Of a stretch of DNA of 64,000 nt, positions 45,902 to 54,581 are shown piece after piece (positions within the stretch are counted from its first letter, which is position 1; every line of letters starts with the position of its first letter). Under the pieces are notes generated by a model, which was given only the letters and a program-made list of their open reading frames with translations, did not search any database and was not told the origin of the DNA. Position numbers and translations under genes: made by a program. Source of the stretch: Algibacter amylolyticus (GTDB taxonomy: Bacteria > Bacteroidota > Bacteroidia > Flavobacteriales > Flavobacteriaceae); the NCBI RefSeq assembly GCF_014202225.1, contig NZ_JACHGE010000005.1:124001-188000 (forward strand), read 5' to 3'.

Positions 45902-47389
45902 TTAATATTTTGGGTTTTGTTTTATTGTATTATTTGAAATTTCGATCTCAGTAGCTGGTATAGGCAATAGCACATTGTGATCTTTAATGTTTCGACCTAC
46001 AAAATCTCTTAATAGTCGATCAGTGCTATTTCTTACTGTCTCTAGGAAGATACCCCAACGGATAAGATCATGCTTTCTATGCCCTTCAAATGAAAGTTCT
46101 GTTAATCTTTCTTTACGTAAAGCAATTGTAAAATCCTCTTTACTTAGGCCTGTTAAATCGGGTACTCCTGCACGTTGGCGCACTTGGTTAATATATTGGT
46201 AAGCGTTTATTGGTCCGTTCAGCTCATTTTCTGCTTCTGCTCTCATCAAAAGCACATCGGCATATCTTAAAAGGAGCTCATTACTGCTAACTCTATCTCC
46301 ATCTGCATTTATATATTTACCACTTATGGGACCATAACCTGTTGAAATTGGGGATACTAATATGTTGTCTTCTGTTTCACCTTCAGCATCTGGTGGCAAA
46401 ACCTCTACATAACTTATAGCTAAGCGCTTATCTCCATTTTCAAAATTGCTTTTAAATGTTTGGGTAGGAAGTGAATTTTCAAAACCACCCCCTATACCAT
46501 CCTGTGCATTAAAAATGTTACTATCTCTGGAACCTGTAGCACTTTGCATACCAGTAGTTCGAATATCCAATTGAAATTGGATATCAAAAATTACTTCAGT
46601 AACTAAGTCACCATTTACACCTGGTAGTTTAAGATATTCATTAGCTTGAGGAAACAAAGCATTGTAGTCCGCTACTAAACCATAAGCTCCCGAGTTGATT
46701 ACTTCATCAAATCTAGAAATAGCTTCTGACCATTCTTTTTGGTACAAATGCACTTTACCAAGTAAAGCTGTTGCTGCCCATTTAGTTGCACGACCAAGAT
46801 CGTTTGCTGAATAAGATTCTGGTAATGCAGGAATAGCATCAATTAAGTCTTGCTCTATGAACTCATTTACTTCGTCTACTGTGCTTCTAGTAACACCCCC
46901 AGCTATTTCTCCTGTTACAGGACTATCAATAATTACAACACCTCCATAAAAATTCTTTAATTCGAAATAGTAGAAAGCTCTCAAAAATTTAGCCTCGGCA
47001 ACAATACGATCTCTTAATTCTGGATCCATGTCTATAGAAGGAACCTCACTTATTACTAAATTAGCTGCTGCGATACCTTGATAGTTATCTATGTACATAC
47101 TACTTGCCCAAGCATCTGTTGGAGTAAGATTAGTATACCAAACACCTTGACGTCCTCGGTTATGTGTGCCATGTACAGCCATATCTGTACCCGTAGTGGC
47201 GTGATGCCAATTTGACCACCTTCTGTGTAGATTCGCATATGCTGCTGTCAATGCACTTATGGCATCACTTTCTGAAGATGGATAAACTCCTGGTGCTAAA
47301 AAATCAAGAGGCTTTTCTGTAATGATGTCTTCGCAAGAGCTTAATCCCGCGAATAGGAATATTATGATTAAATATTTTAAATTTTTCAT
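45902..47389 (-). CDS. SusD-like glycan-binding outer-membrane lipoprotein (third pair)
   Basis: ATG 47389 gives MKNLKYLIIIFLFAGLSSC, a lipoprotein leader; the upstream frame to 47548 overlaps the SusC gene and is not likely used. The RagB/SusD family is shown by AAYANLHRRW near the start, AEAKFLRAFYYFELKNFYGGVVI and the C-terminal VRQRAGVPDLTGLSKEDFTIALRKERLTELSFEGHRKHDLIRWG. 495 aa is normal. It binds the polysaccharide at the cell surface and works with the SusC at 47409 as the lid of the porin. A long hairpin follows. Confidence 0.93.
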   Translation of the reverse strand: MKNLKYLIIIFLFAGLSSCEDIITEKPLDFLAPGVYPSSESDAISALTAAYANLHRRWSNWHHATTGTDMAVHGTHNRGRQGVWYTNLTPTDAWASSMYIDNYQGIAAANLVISEVPSIDMDPELRDRIVAEAKFLRAFYYFELKNFYGGVVIIDSPVTGEIAGGVTRSTVDEVNEFIEQDLIDAIPALPESYSANDLGRATKWAATALLGKVHLYQKEWSEAISRFDEVINSGAYGLVADYNALFPQANEYLKLPGVNGDLVTEVIFDIQFQLDIRTTGMQSATGSRDSNIFNAQDGIGGGFENSLPTQTFKSNFENGDKRLAISYVEVLPPDAEGETEDNILVSPISTGYGPISGKYINADGDRVSSNELLLRYADVLLMRAEAENELNGPINAYQYINQVRQRAGVPDLTGLSKEDFTIALRKERLTELSFEGHRKHDLIRWGIFLETVRNSTDRLLRDFVGRNIKDHNVLLPIPATEIEISNNTIKQNPKY

Positions 47390-47408
47390 TTTGATATCAT
47401 TTTTTTGG

Positions 47409-50400
47409 TTAAAATGTAAGATTAATGCCAACTGTCCATGCCTTAGTTGAAGGGTCCTGAGAAGCATCATAGCCTTGACGAGTATTACTTTCGCTACCAT
47501 CGTCAAGCCTTCTTGATACCTCTGGATCATAACCACTATAATTGTCAAACAACAATTGATTTACACCAGTAATAGATATACGAGCAGCACTCATCCATTT
47601 TAGTTTATCGGTGGGTATATTATATGACAAAGAAATAGTTCTTAATCTCAAGAATGACCCATCCTCAACAATATCTGTATCAGCAAACTTAAACGAGCGG
47701 TTAAGTCCTTCTACTCCAACTATATTAGAATCTGTGTTAAGAGGAGTCCATCGATCTGCATAAATAGCAGAAACGTTGTTATCAAATGCATTGTCCAAAA
47801 TTGTACTGGTCTCATTGAAAATATCATTACCCACTGAAAAATTCCACACTGTTCTAAGTTCAATTCCTTTGTAGGATATACCAGTAGTAAAACCACCAAA
47901 AAAATCAGGATTTACATCTCCAATAATTGTTCGGTCGTTATCATCTATAATGCCATCTGGTGTACCATCCGGACCACTAATGTCCTGATATCTTTTACCT
48001 CCTGGAAACAATGTTTGTCCAGCTGTGATTCCAGATGCGTCTATTTCTGCTTGATTGTTCCAAATACCATCTGCTTTGAATCCATAAAACGACCCCACTG
48101 GTTCTCCTTCCCTTAGAATTGCTGATCTTTCTCCACTTGCAATACCAATGGTATTTATTATTAGTTCTCCGTCCTCTTCAGGAATAGAAACCAATTCATT
48201 TTGATTAGTTGATATATTAAATGAAGCATCTATCATCCAATCACCTTTATTTAATATAGTGGCATCTAAGCTTAATTCTACCCCTTGATTCTTCATAGTA
48301 CCAAAGTTTGAGATAACTGAAAGGTTATTTACTCCTGATAACAAAAGAATCTCTCTTTGCGTAAATAAATCATTGGTTGTTTTGTGGTAATAATCTAATG
48401 ACCCCTGAAGCTTGTTAGAAAAAAAGCCAAAATCAAAACCAAGATCTAATTGCTCCGTAGTCTCGAACTTTAAATTTGGGTTACCTATTGTGGTTAATTG
48501 TATACTATTACTTATGGCTCCTCCAGTTCCAAATGTGTAGGGAAATCCGACTTCTAACCTTGATAACGAGCTGTTTCCAGCAGCTGGATTACCCAAGATA
48601 CCATAACTAGCACGTAATTTTAAGTTTGTAAAAACAGATTCATCCATAAAAGATTCACTGCCTACATTCCAACCTGCTCCAATTGCAGGAAAAAAGCCAT
48701 GTTTATTACCTTCAGAAAAGTTAGAAGAGCCGTCTACTCTACTACTAAGAGTAAGTAGATATCTTCCCTTATAATTGTAGTTTATTCTGGCAAGATAGGA
48801 CACTATACCAAATTCACTTGCACTTGAAGTGGAATTCTCAAAAACTTCACCAGCAGAAAGATCGTTAAAACCAATTACATCAGAAACAAAACCTGAAGTA
48901 GAAACAGAACTTGACTCATCTTTTATGGTTTGTCTTGTATAACCTGCTAAAGCATTAAAACTATGGTCTCCAAATTCTTTGTCATATGTCAAAGTATTTT
49001 CTATCAAAAATCCTCTGTTCAAACGATTGGTTATACTACCTGTTCCTTTTGTAATTACTTCGCTAAAAAGCGTAGAAGGATCATAACTCTTTAATGTTGT
49101 CCAAGTATTATCGGAACCTATACTTAATTTATATTTTAAACCATCTAAAATTTCATACTCACCGTAAACATTCATCAATAAGTTTGATAAATCATTAACT
49201 CTTTGACTTTGAGAAACAATACCTATAGGATTATCATTGGTCACTTCTCCTGTAAAAGTTTGAATAGTAAACTCTCCGTTTTCATCTCTTACAGGCAATG
49301 TTGGCAAATATCCAGCTACATCTGTTATTCTGCTAGAGTAAGGGGCAGATTCTGTTTTAGCATAGTTAATATTTAATCCAATCTTTAATTTATCACCAAT
49401 CTTAGTATCCAAGTTTACTCGTGTTTGAAATCGCTCTAGTTCACTACCAACATAAATACCCTCTTGGTTTAAGTAATTTCCAGACATGTAGTAATTAGTA
49501 CTTTTTTCCTGACCTGACACCGAAAGCGTATGACTTGTTGTGATTGCAGAATTTTTGTAAACTTCATCTTGCCAATTGGTTCCTTTACCAAAAGAATCTA
49601 CATCAAAAACTTCTGAACCTTTTACCTCATTTTGAAATTCAGCATATTCCCTAGCGTTTAACATGGATAACAGTCTTTGAGGAGACGTCATAGATACAAA
49701 AGAATCGTAGTTAATCTTTGGTTTACCTGCTTTACCTCTTTTTGTAGTAATCAATATCACACCGGCAGAACCTCTAGAACCATACAAAGCAGTAGCAGAT
49801 GCATCCTTAAGCACTTCGATTGATTCAATGTCATTATTGTTTATAAAAACGTTATTACCAGAACCAATGTAACCGTCTATTACAAATAATGGTGAACTAT
49901 TACCGTTTATGGAGTTTGTTCCCCTAATTCTTATACTGGCTGCTGCACCAGGTTGAGATGATGTGGGAGTTATCTGTAAACCCGAAGCTGCTCCTCGTAA
50001 TGCATCATCCAACCTTACGGCAGGTGTTTCTGTAATTCTTTCAGATTTAACTGAGGTTACAGAACCTGTCAAATCTGATTTTTTTATAGTACCATAACCA
50101 ACTATAACCACTTCGTCCAAACTAGCCGCGTCCTCTTTCAATTTAATACTTAATCTGGTTTTGTTTCCTTGAATTTGAACTTCTTTGGTTTTGTAACCTA
50201 CATAAGATACGATTAAAACGGTGTTTTCACTCGTTGTAGTTATTATAAAATTACCATCAAAATCACTTTGAGTTCCATTGACAGTCCCTTTTTCTATAAT
50301 ATTTGCGCCTGGCAATGGTTGCCCAATCTCATCAGTAACAACACCCTTAACTTCAATTTGTTGAACATCATCAGACACCTTTAACTTCTTCTTTATATAA

Positions 50401-50744
50401 ATGGTGTTATTATTAGTAACTTCAAAACTAAAGTTACTTCCTGATAAAACCTTCGATATCAAATCTATAACAAAAACCTCACCTTTTATTAATTGAATTT
50501 TGCCCCCATTCTCAAATAGATTTTTTGGGTAAACAAAACTGAAATTGGTTTGCCTTTTTATTATTTTAAAGACATAATTTGGAGTTACTAATTTATCTTT
50601 ATCAATTATTATCTTTTCTTGAGCGAATGCTTTTGTGTTGGTAAGTGAAAAAGTGGATGTACAGATTAAAAAGACAAACACTTTCATAATCGTTAATACC
50701 CTTTTTCTGAATAGAAAAGGGACATTAATTAATTTAATTTCCAT
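47409..50744 (-). CDS. SusC-like TonB-dependent transporter with STN domain (third pair)
   Basis: The 1111-aa protein has an extended leader (MEIKLINVPFLFRKRVLTIM before MKVFVFLICTS), an STN domain (EKIIIDKDKLVTPNYVFKIIKRQTNFSFVYPKNLF to NTIYIKKKL), a carboxypeptidase-like domain (KGVVTDEIGQPLPGANIIEKGT), the LDEVVIVGYGTIKKSDLTGSV segment, a plug domain and a 22-stranded barrel. Glycan oligomers are imported through it with TonB energy. The STN domain usually signals to an anti-sigma factor and ECF sigma; an ECF gene lies 400 bp upstream on the other strand, but no FecR gene is seen. The start and leader are conserved in the SusC at 59544. An antisense RNA candidate overlaps its 5' leader. 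Confidence 0.93.
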   Translation of the reverse strand: MEIKLINVPFLFRKRVLTIMKVFVFLICTSTFSLTNTKAFAQEKIIIDKDKLVTPNYVFKIIKRQTNFSFVYPKNLFENGGKIQLIKGEVFVIDLISKVLSGSNFSFEVTNNNTIYIKKKLKVSDDVQQIEVKGVVTDEIGQPLPGANIIEKGTVNGTQSDFDGNFIITTTSENTVLIVSYVGYKTKEVQIQGNKTRLSIKLKEDAASLDEVVIVGYGTIKKSDLTGSVTSVKSERITETPAVRLDDALRGAASGLQITPTSSQPGAAASIRIRGTNSINGNSSPLFVIDGYIGSGNNVFINNNDIESIEVLKDASATALYGSRGSAGVILITTKRGKAGKPKINYDSFVSMTSPQRLLSMLNAREYAEFQNEVKGSEVFDVDSFGKGTNWQDEVYKNSAITTSHTLSVSGQEKSTNYYMSGNYLNQEGIYVGSELERFQTRVNLDTKIGDKLKIGLNINYAKTESAPYSSRITDVAGYLPTLPVRDENGEFTIQTFTGEVTNDNPIGIVSQSQRVNDLSNLLMNVYGEYEILDGLKYKLSIGSDNTWTTLKSYDPSTLFSEVITKGTGSITNRLNRGFLIENTLTYDKEFGDHSFNALAGYTRQTIKDESSSVSTSGFVSDVIGFNDLSAGEVFENSTSSASEFGIVSYLARINYNYKGRYLLTLSSRVDGSSNFSEGNKHGFFPAIGAGWNVGSESFMDESVFTNLKLRASYGILGNPAAGNSSLSRLEVGFPYTFGTGGAISNSIQLTTIGNPNLKFETTEQLDLGFDFGFFSNKLQGSLDYYHKTTNDLFTQREILLLSGVNNLSVISNFGTMKNQGVELSLDATILNKGDWMIDASFNISTNQNELVSIPEEDGELIINTIGIASGERSAILREGEPVGSFYGFKADGIWNNQAEIDASGITAGQTLFPGGKRYQDISGPDGTPDGIIDDNDRTIIGDVNPDFFGGFTTGISYKGIELRTVWNFSVGNDIFNETSTILDNAFDNNVSAIYADRWTPLNTDSNIVGVEGLNRSFKFADTDIVEDGSFLRLRTISLSYNIPTDKLKWMSAARISITGVNQLLFDNYSGYDPEVSRRLDDGSESNTRQGYDASQDPSTKAWTVGINLTF

Positions 50745-50757
50745 AAATTTGTATTGT

Positions 50758-50843
50758 GTTAGTTAGACATTAGTTTAGTTGATACTCTATTAAAGGAACG
50801 AGAGTTTCACACCGCCAAATGTTTAGTCTCCGTTCCTTTTTTT
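50758..50843 (+). ncRNA. Candidate antisense small RNA opposite the susC leader (copy A)
   Basis: On the plus strand AAAGGAACG (50792-50800) pairs with CGTTCCTTT (50831-50839), followed by T residues to 50843: a rho-independent-terminator shape. The loop holds TCACACCGCCAAATG (50807-50821), identical to the loop in the second copy at 63072-63086. A perfect TAnnTTTG -7 box, TAAATTTG (50744-50751), would start a transcript near 50758, about 86 nt long and complementary to the susC 5' leader. The susC start codon is at 50744-50742. Cis-antisense RNAs of this layout control susC homologues in Bacteroides (DonS type). Transcription is not proven. Confidence 0.5.
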
Positions 50844-51147
50844 CTTATTTTATTACTACCTATAATTTTTCGGTTTTCAAAATTTTAAAATTGGTTGCTA
50901 CTTTGATTTTTCCTTGAATATTAATTGCTCTCAATTTGTTAGATATTTTGAATATTAATTAGTCATGATATTTTCACAGTAAAATGATGATAAGAACACT
51001 AATTTAAGTTTTCAAAATGACATTATTAATTAATGTTCTTTATTATATTACAAGCTAGAATTTACAAACCCTTGCTTTTTTAATATTTTTTTTTACTTTC
51101 TATTATTATTTTATGATATTTACACACCTTCGAATACGAATTTAATT
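50844..51147. other. Intergenic region between susC and the ECF sigma gene
   Basis: These 304 bp carry no gene. They must hold divergent promoters for the minus-strand susC and the plus-strand sigma factor. I found no perfect TAnnTTTG with a good -33 on either strand. Confidence 0.4.
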
Positions 51148-51747
51148 ATGGCTTACGTTTACACAAATGATACAGAATTGATAGAACACCTTAAAAGAGG
51201 TATAGAAAGCGCGTATGTTTACGTAGTGACTTTTTATCATAAACCTCTATTTATTTATGCGCTGAGCTTAACAAATGATCGTGATAGTTCGGAAGATGTT
51301 GTTCAAAACGTTTTTTTAAAAACTTGGGAATATAGGAAACGCTTAAACTCGAATTACTCAATCAAAAGTTTTTTATACAAAACCACGTATAATGAGTTTA
51401 TAAATCAATATCATAAAAAGCGAACAACCTTTGCTTTAGAACGCCTTTACACTGAAGCGCTTGATGAATTTATTGATGAAAACAATACTCAATTATTACA
51501 AGAAAAGATTGCTTGTGTAAACAAGGGGATTGAAAAATTACCCAAGAAATGCAAAAAAATTTTTCTATTAAGCAAGAAAGACGGACTCACTAATATGGAA
51601 ATTGCAGAGCACCTAAACGTTTCTATTAAAACTGTTGAAGGACACCTTGCCAAAGCCTATCGTTTATTACGTGAACGAGTCGGTGCACAATTAAAAACAA
51701 TATTACTTTTATTGTTCGGACCAAATGTTGAAACCCTTGTTAACTAA
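51148..51747 (+). CDS. ECF sigma factor, sigma-70 family
   Basis: A 199-aa RNA polymerase sigma factor and the only plus-strand gene of the PUL. Region 2 is at about 25-90 (LFIYALSLTNDRDSSEDVVQNVFLKTWEYRKRL) and region 4 at about 125-180 (KLPKKCKKIFLLSKKDGLTNMEIAEHLNVSIKTVEGHLAKAYRLL, a helix-turn-helix). Such sigma factors turn on susC/susD operons when glycan arrives, normally under a FecR anti-sigma whose gene follows directly. Here no FecR-like gene is in the window: a terminator and then the opposite-strand SusE-position lipoprotein follow. It is divergent to the STN-bearing susC at 47409, the likely target. Regulation without FecR, or by a distant one, must be assumed. Confidence 0.9.
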   Translation: MAYVYTNDTELIEHLKRGIESAYVYVVTFYHKPLFIYALSLTNDRDSSEDVVQNVFLKTWEYRKRLNSNYSIKSFLYKTTYNEFINQYHKKRTTFALERLYTEALDEFIDENNTQLLQEKIACVNKGIEKLPKKCKKIFLLSKKDGLTNMEIAEHLNVSIKTVEGHLAKAYRLLRERVGAQLKTILLLLFGPNVETLVN

Positions 51748-51812
51748 AAAAACAGCTTTATTAAAACGTTCCATATTTCTACCTTTTTTTATATAATACA
51801 TTTATGAAGTGC

Positions 51813-51845
51813 AAAAAAAAACAGAGCAGTAGCTCTGTTTTTTTT
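51813..51845. terminator. Bidirectional terminator between the ECF sigma gene and the DUF1735-like lipoprotein gene
   Basis: ACAGAGC (51821-51827) pairs with GCTCTGT (51832-51838) around AGTA, with an A-tract before (51813-51820) and T-tract after (to 51845). It serves both convergent genes. Confidence 0.8.
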
Positions 51846-51859
51846 AACACTAATTCTAT

Positions 51860-52780
51860 TTACCACTCCTCAAAAGCTAAATCTTGTTCTGGTGGTCTTC
51901 TTATAATTAAACTGTCTATAACTTCAAAGTCTTTCCCATTTAAGGTATAACTATATTCTATATTAAATGCTCTAGTTACAGAATTATAGGTACCTGTTCC
52001 AGAAAAATCAGTAACATTTGATCCTGGAGCTAACTCGAAACTTACAGTACTTGTAGTCTCATCAATATTCATTATAAATTTTTCGTTCGTATTAGCTCCT
52101 ACCCCTGGTGTAATTACAGAGTTCCTATCTATGGTTTTTAAATCCCATGTTTGGTTTTTAACCAAATCTGCATTGTTATACGTCACTTCATTTACTACTG
52201 CTCCAGAAGCATCCAACTCTTTTTGTGCCCCTTTATGGTAGTAAGTACCATGATATGGACTAATATATTTAACAACAAGAATAGTATGGTCTTTTGGTGA
52301 AGGTAAAATATTGCCATCTGGTCCAATACCGCCAATAGAGTCTAAAGATGACTCTGTTATCCGAAGTGGTAAGGCGTAAGTATTTGTTGTGGCATCAGCA
52401 TCAGTAGTAAACAATTCTCTATTTAGAGTTACCGTAATATCACCAATGAATTTTCCTTTTGGTATAATCATTTTATTGGCATTGCTCAATGTGTAATAAG
52501 ATTCAGGTAAAAGAGTGAAACCGCTTGCCCCGTCCACATCACTCAATAAAGACGGATCAATAACAAAATTTGCATATTCATCGGTATCATTAGACCTTTT
52601 GCCTCCCAAAGCTACTCCTACTTTAAATTGCATATCCTCATAGGCTACAATAGTTCGTAAAGGTTTCTGACTTGCAAAATAAACGGTTGTTGTATCAAAA
52701 TCTTTTATAAAATCTTCGTAAGGTTCACAAGATGTTGCTAGGACAAGCAATAGTCCAAACATCAATAAACATTGTTTCAT
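51860..52780 (-). CDS. SusE-position DUF1735-type surface glycan-binding lipoprotein
   Basis: ATG 52780 gives MKQCLLMFGLLLVLATSC, a lipoprotein leader; ATG 52798 is an alternative. An N-terminal DUF1735-like beta domain (TVYFASQKPLRTIVAYEDMQFKVGVALGG to TVTLNRELF, ALPLRITESSLDSIG) is followed by a C-terminal lipocalin-like domain (HGTYYHKGAQKEL to NIEYSYTLNGKDFEVIDSLIIRR). Such proteins follow SusD in many PULs and bind the glycan on the outside of the cell. It ends the second susC/susD unit, with a terminator beyond. The fold call is from the domain pattern; the ligand is unknown. Confidence 0.8.
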   Translation of the reverse strand: MKQCLLMFGLLLVLATSCEPYEDFIKDFDTTTVYFASQKPLRTIVAYEDMQFKVGVALGGKRSNDTDEYANFVIDPSLLSDVDGASGFTLLPESYYTLSNANKMIIPKGKFIGDITVTLNRELFTTDADATTNTYALPLRITESSLDSIGGIGPDGNILPSPKDHTILVVKYISPYHGTYYHKGAQKELDASGAVVNEVTYNNADLVKNQTWDLKTIDRNSVITPGVGANTNEKFIMNIDETTSTVSFELAPGSNVTDFSGTGTYNSVTRAFNIEYSYTLNGKDFEVIDSLIIRRPPEQDLAFEEW

Positions 52781-52810
52781 TAAAAATACTTTTTTCATAA
52801 TTTTTATTTT

Positions 52811-54571
52811 TTACCAACCTAAATTATTAACTAGATTCGGACTTTTTATTAATTCATCATAAGGAAGTGGTGCATAGTAATACTTAATGTCATTAAAATT
52901 CCTAGGCTCTAAATCAAAAGTTTCATATTGAAATGAACCATCATCATTTTTAATAACCTTTACCCCTTTTACCGTTTCATTTAATGGCAATAAAGCACGT
53001 CTTAAATCAAAATAACGATGATTTTCAAATGCCAATTCTAAACGGCGTTCATTGTAAATCAATGTTCTGAATGCATCTTTTCCTAATGTAGCAATTTCAT
53101 CGACATACGTGTTATCTGAAATTCCTGCTTTAGTTCTAATTTCCTTAATGATATCAACCGCTGTTTGAGCTACGCCGTCTCCAGTGCCTAATGGACCATA
53201 TGCTTCATTTGCAGCTTCAGCTAAATTCAAATACAATTCTGTTTTACGCAAGTGAGGGTTATAATGTCTATCTCCCCCTGGTGCATCAACATCATTTAAA
53301 CCTGGAGCAAGTGACATCCACTTTCTCACATAATAACCTGTTCTTGTATTGTTAGGAAAAATAGATCTAGAATCCACACCACCTTCATAAATTTCAAGGT
53401 TTCTATTATTAAACTCCCTATCATTATATAGTACGTTTAAATATAATCTAGGATCCCTATTGTCATAAGGGTTACTTGCATCATAACCAGAACGCGGATC
53501 TTCAATAGGGTACCCATTGGCTGAGTAAAAAGCATCTACCAAATTTTGAGAAGGCCCCGTACGTGCCGCTCCAAAATCAACTACTGGGTAATTGGTGTCT
53601 TCTAAATTTGATCCGCCATGATAAGTTCTAAAAATAAACTCGTTAGGCGTATTATTACTATTAAAATCTGCTTCACTTAAACTCGTAAAAATACCTATTT
53701 CATCAATAGCTTCTTGAGCATGTATTGCTGCTGTACGCCATTTATTTGTATAAGCCGCTTGGTTAGTAACACTATATTGACCCATTCCAGAAATGGTAAT
53801 AATAGTATCGGGTTGGTAAGCTGGACTAGCGGCATATAAACTTACTCTAGATTTAAGTGCTAATGAAGATTGACCATCTGCTCTACCGATATTACTATTA
53901 CCGAGTACTGGATCATTACCACTATACACAAAAGGTAAATTAGCATAAGCAGAATCAATATCTTTTAAAATTTGATCCACACACTCTACATAAGTATTTC
54001 TTCTTGTATTTTCTAGATCTTGTGAGTCTTCGTCCAATAACGAGCCAGTGACAATTGGATAGCCTAAAGCTCTTCCATCTGCAGTTTTACCGCCATAAAC
54101 TTGTAATAATTGAAAACCCCACCAAGCTCTTAAAAAGAAAGCTTCACCTTTTAGATTTTTTCGCTTTAATGCATCTTGTTCTTCCGAAAGGATACTATAC
54201 TTTACGTTATCACTTAATCCATTTTCTAAAAAAATATGAATATTACGAAACTGAGTATAAGAGCGATTCCATCTATTTAAAGGTGTAGTATTTGGTGTTA
54301 AACCACCAGAACCTAAACGATATACGCCGTTCCCAAACTCATTAGAAACCGCATTATCTGTTGCTGCATCTAAAAAATCTCCTCCAAATTCATCTGTAAT
54401 TGTATTTGGTATATTTCCATAAGCATTTAGCAAGAATCCTTCCATAGATTCTGGATTAGTAAAAGCAAAATCTCCACCAAATGTATTATCTATCTGTGGT
54501 TCCAAAGAACAGGAAACCATAACTATAGATAGAACAAATAATATAATTTTAATAAATTGTTTTTTCATCAT
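52811..54571 (-). CDS. SusD-like lipoprotein (second pair)
   Basis: A lipoprotein leader (IVMVSCS) and the SusD pattern: LKGEAFFLRAWWGFQLLQVYGGKT, SLALKSRVSLYAASPAY, YYVRKWMSLAPG and the C-terminal KAGISDNTYVDEIATLGKDAFRTLIYNERRLELAFENHRYFDLRR. 586 aa. It follows the SusC at 54582 by 10 bp and precedes the DUF1735-like lipoprotein. Binds the glycan and hands it to its SusC. Confidence 0.93.
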   Translation of the reverse strand: MMKKQFIKIILFVLSIVMVSCSLEPQIDNTFGGDFAFTNPESMEGFLLNAYGNIPNTITDEFGGDFLDAATDNAVSNEFGNGVYRLGSGGLTPNTTPLNRWNRSYTQFRNIHIFLENGLSDNVKYSILSEEQDALKRKNLKGEAFFLRAWWGFQLLQVYGGKTADGRALGYPIVTGSLLDEDSQDLENTRRNTYVECVDQILKDIDSAYANLPFVYSGNDPVLGNSNIGRADGQSSLALKSRVSLYAASPAYQPDTIITISGMGQYSVTNQAAYTNKWRTAAIHAQEAIDEIGIFTSLSEADFNSNNTPNEFIFRTYHGGSNLEDTNYPVVDFGAARTGPSQNLVDAFYSANGYPIEDPRSGYDASNPYDNRDPRLYLNVLYNDREFNNRNLEIYEGGVDSRSIFPNNTRTGYYVRKWMSLAPGLNDVDAPGGDRHYNPHLRKTELYLNLAEAANEAYGPLGTGDGVAQTAVDIIKEIRTKAGISDNTYVDEIATLGKDAFRTLIYNERRLELAFENHRYFDLRRALLPLNETVKGVKVIKNDDGSFQYETFDLEPRNFNDIKYYYAPLPYDELIKSPNLVNNLGW

Positions 54572-54581
54572 TTTTAATTTT

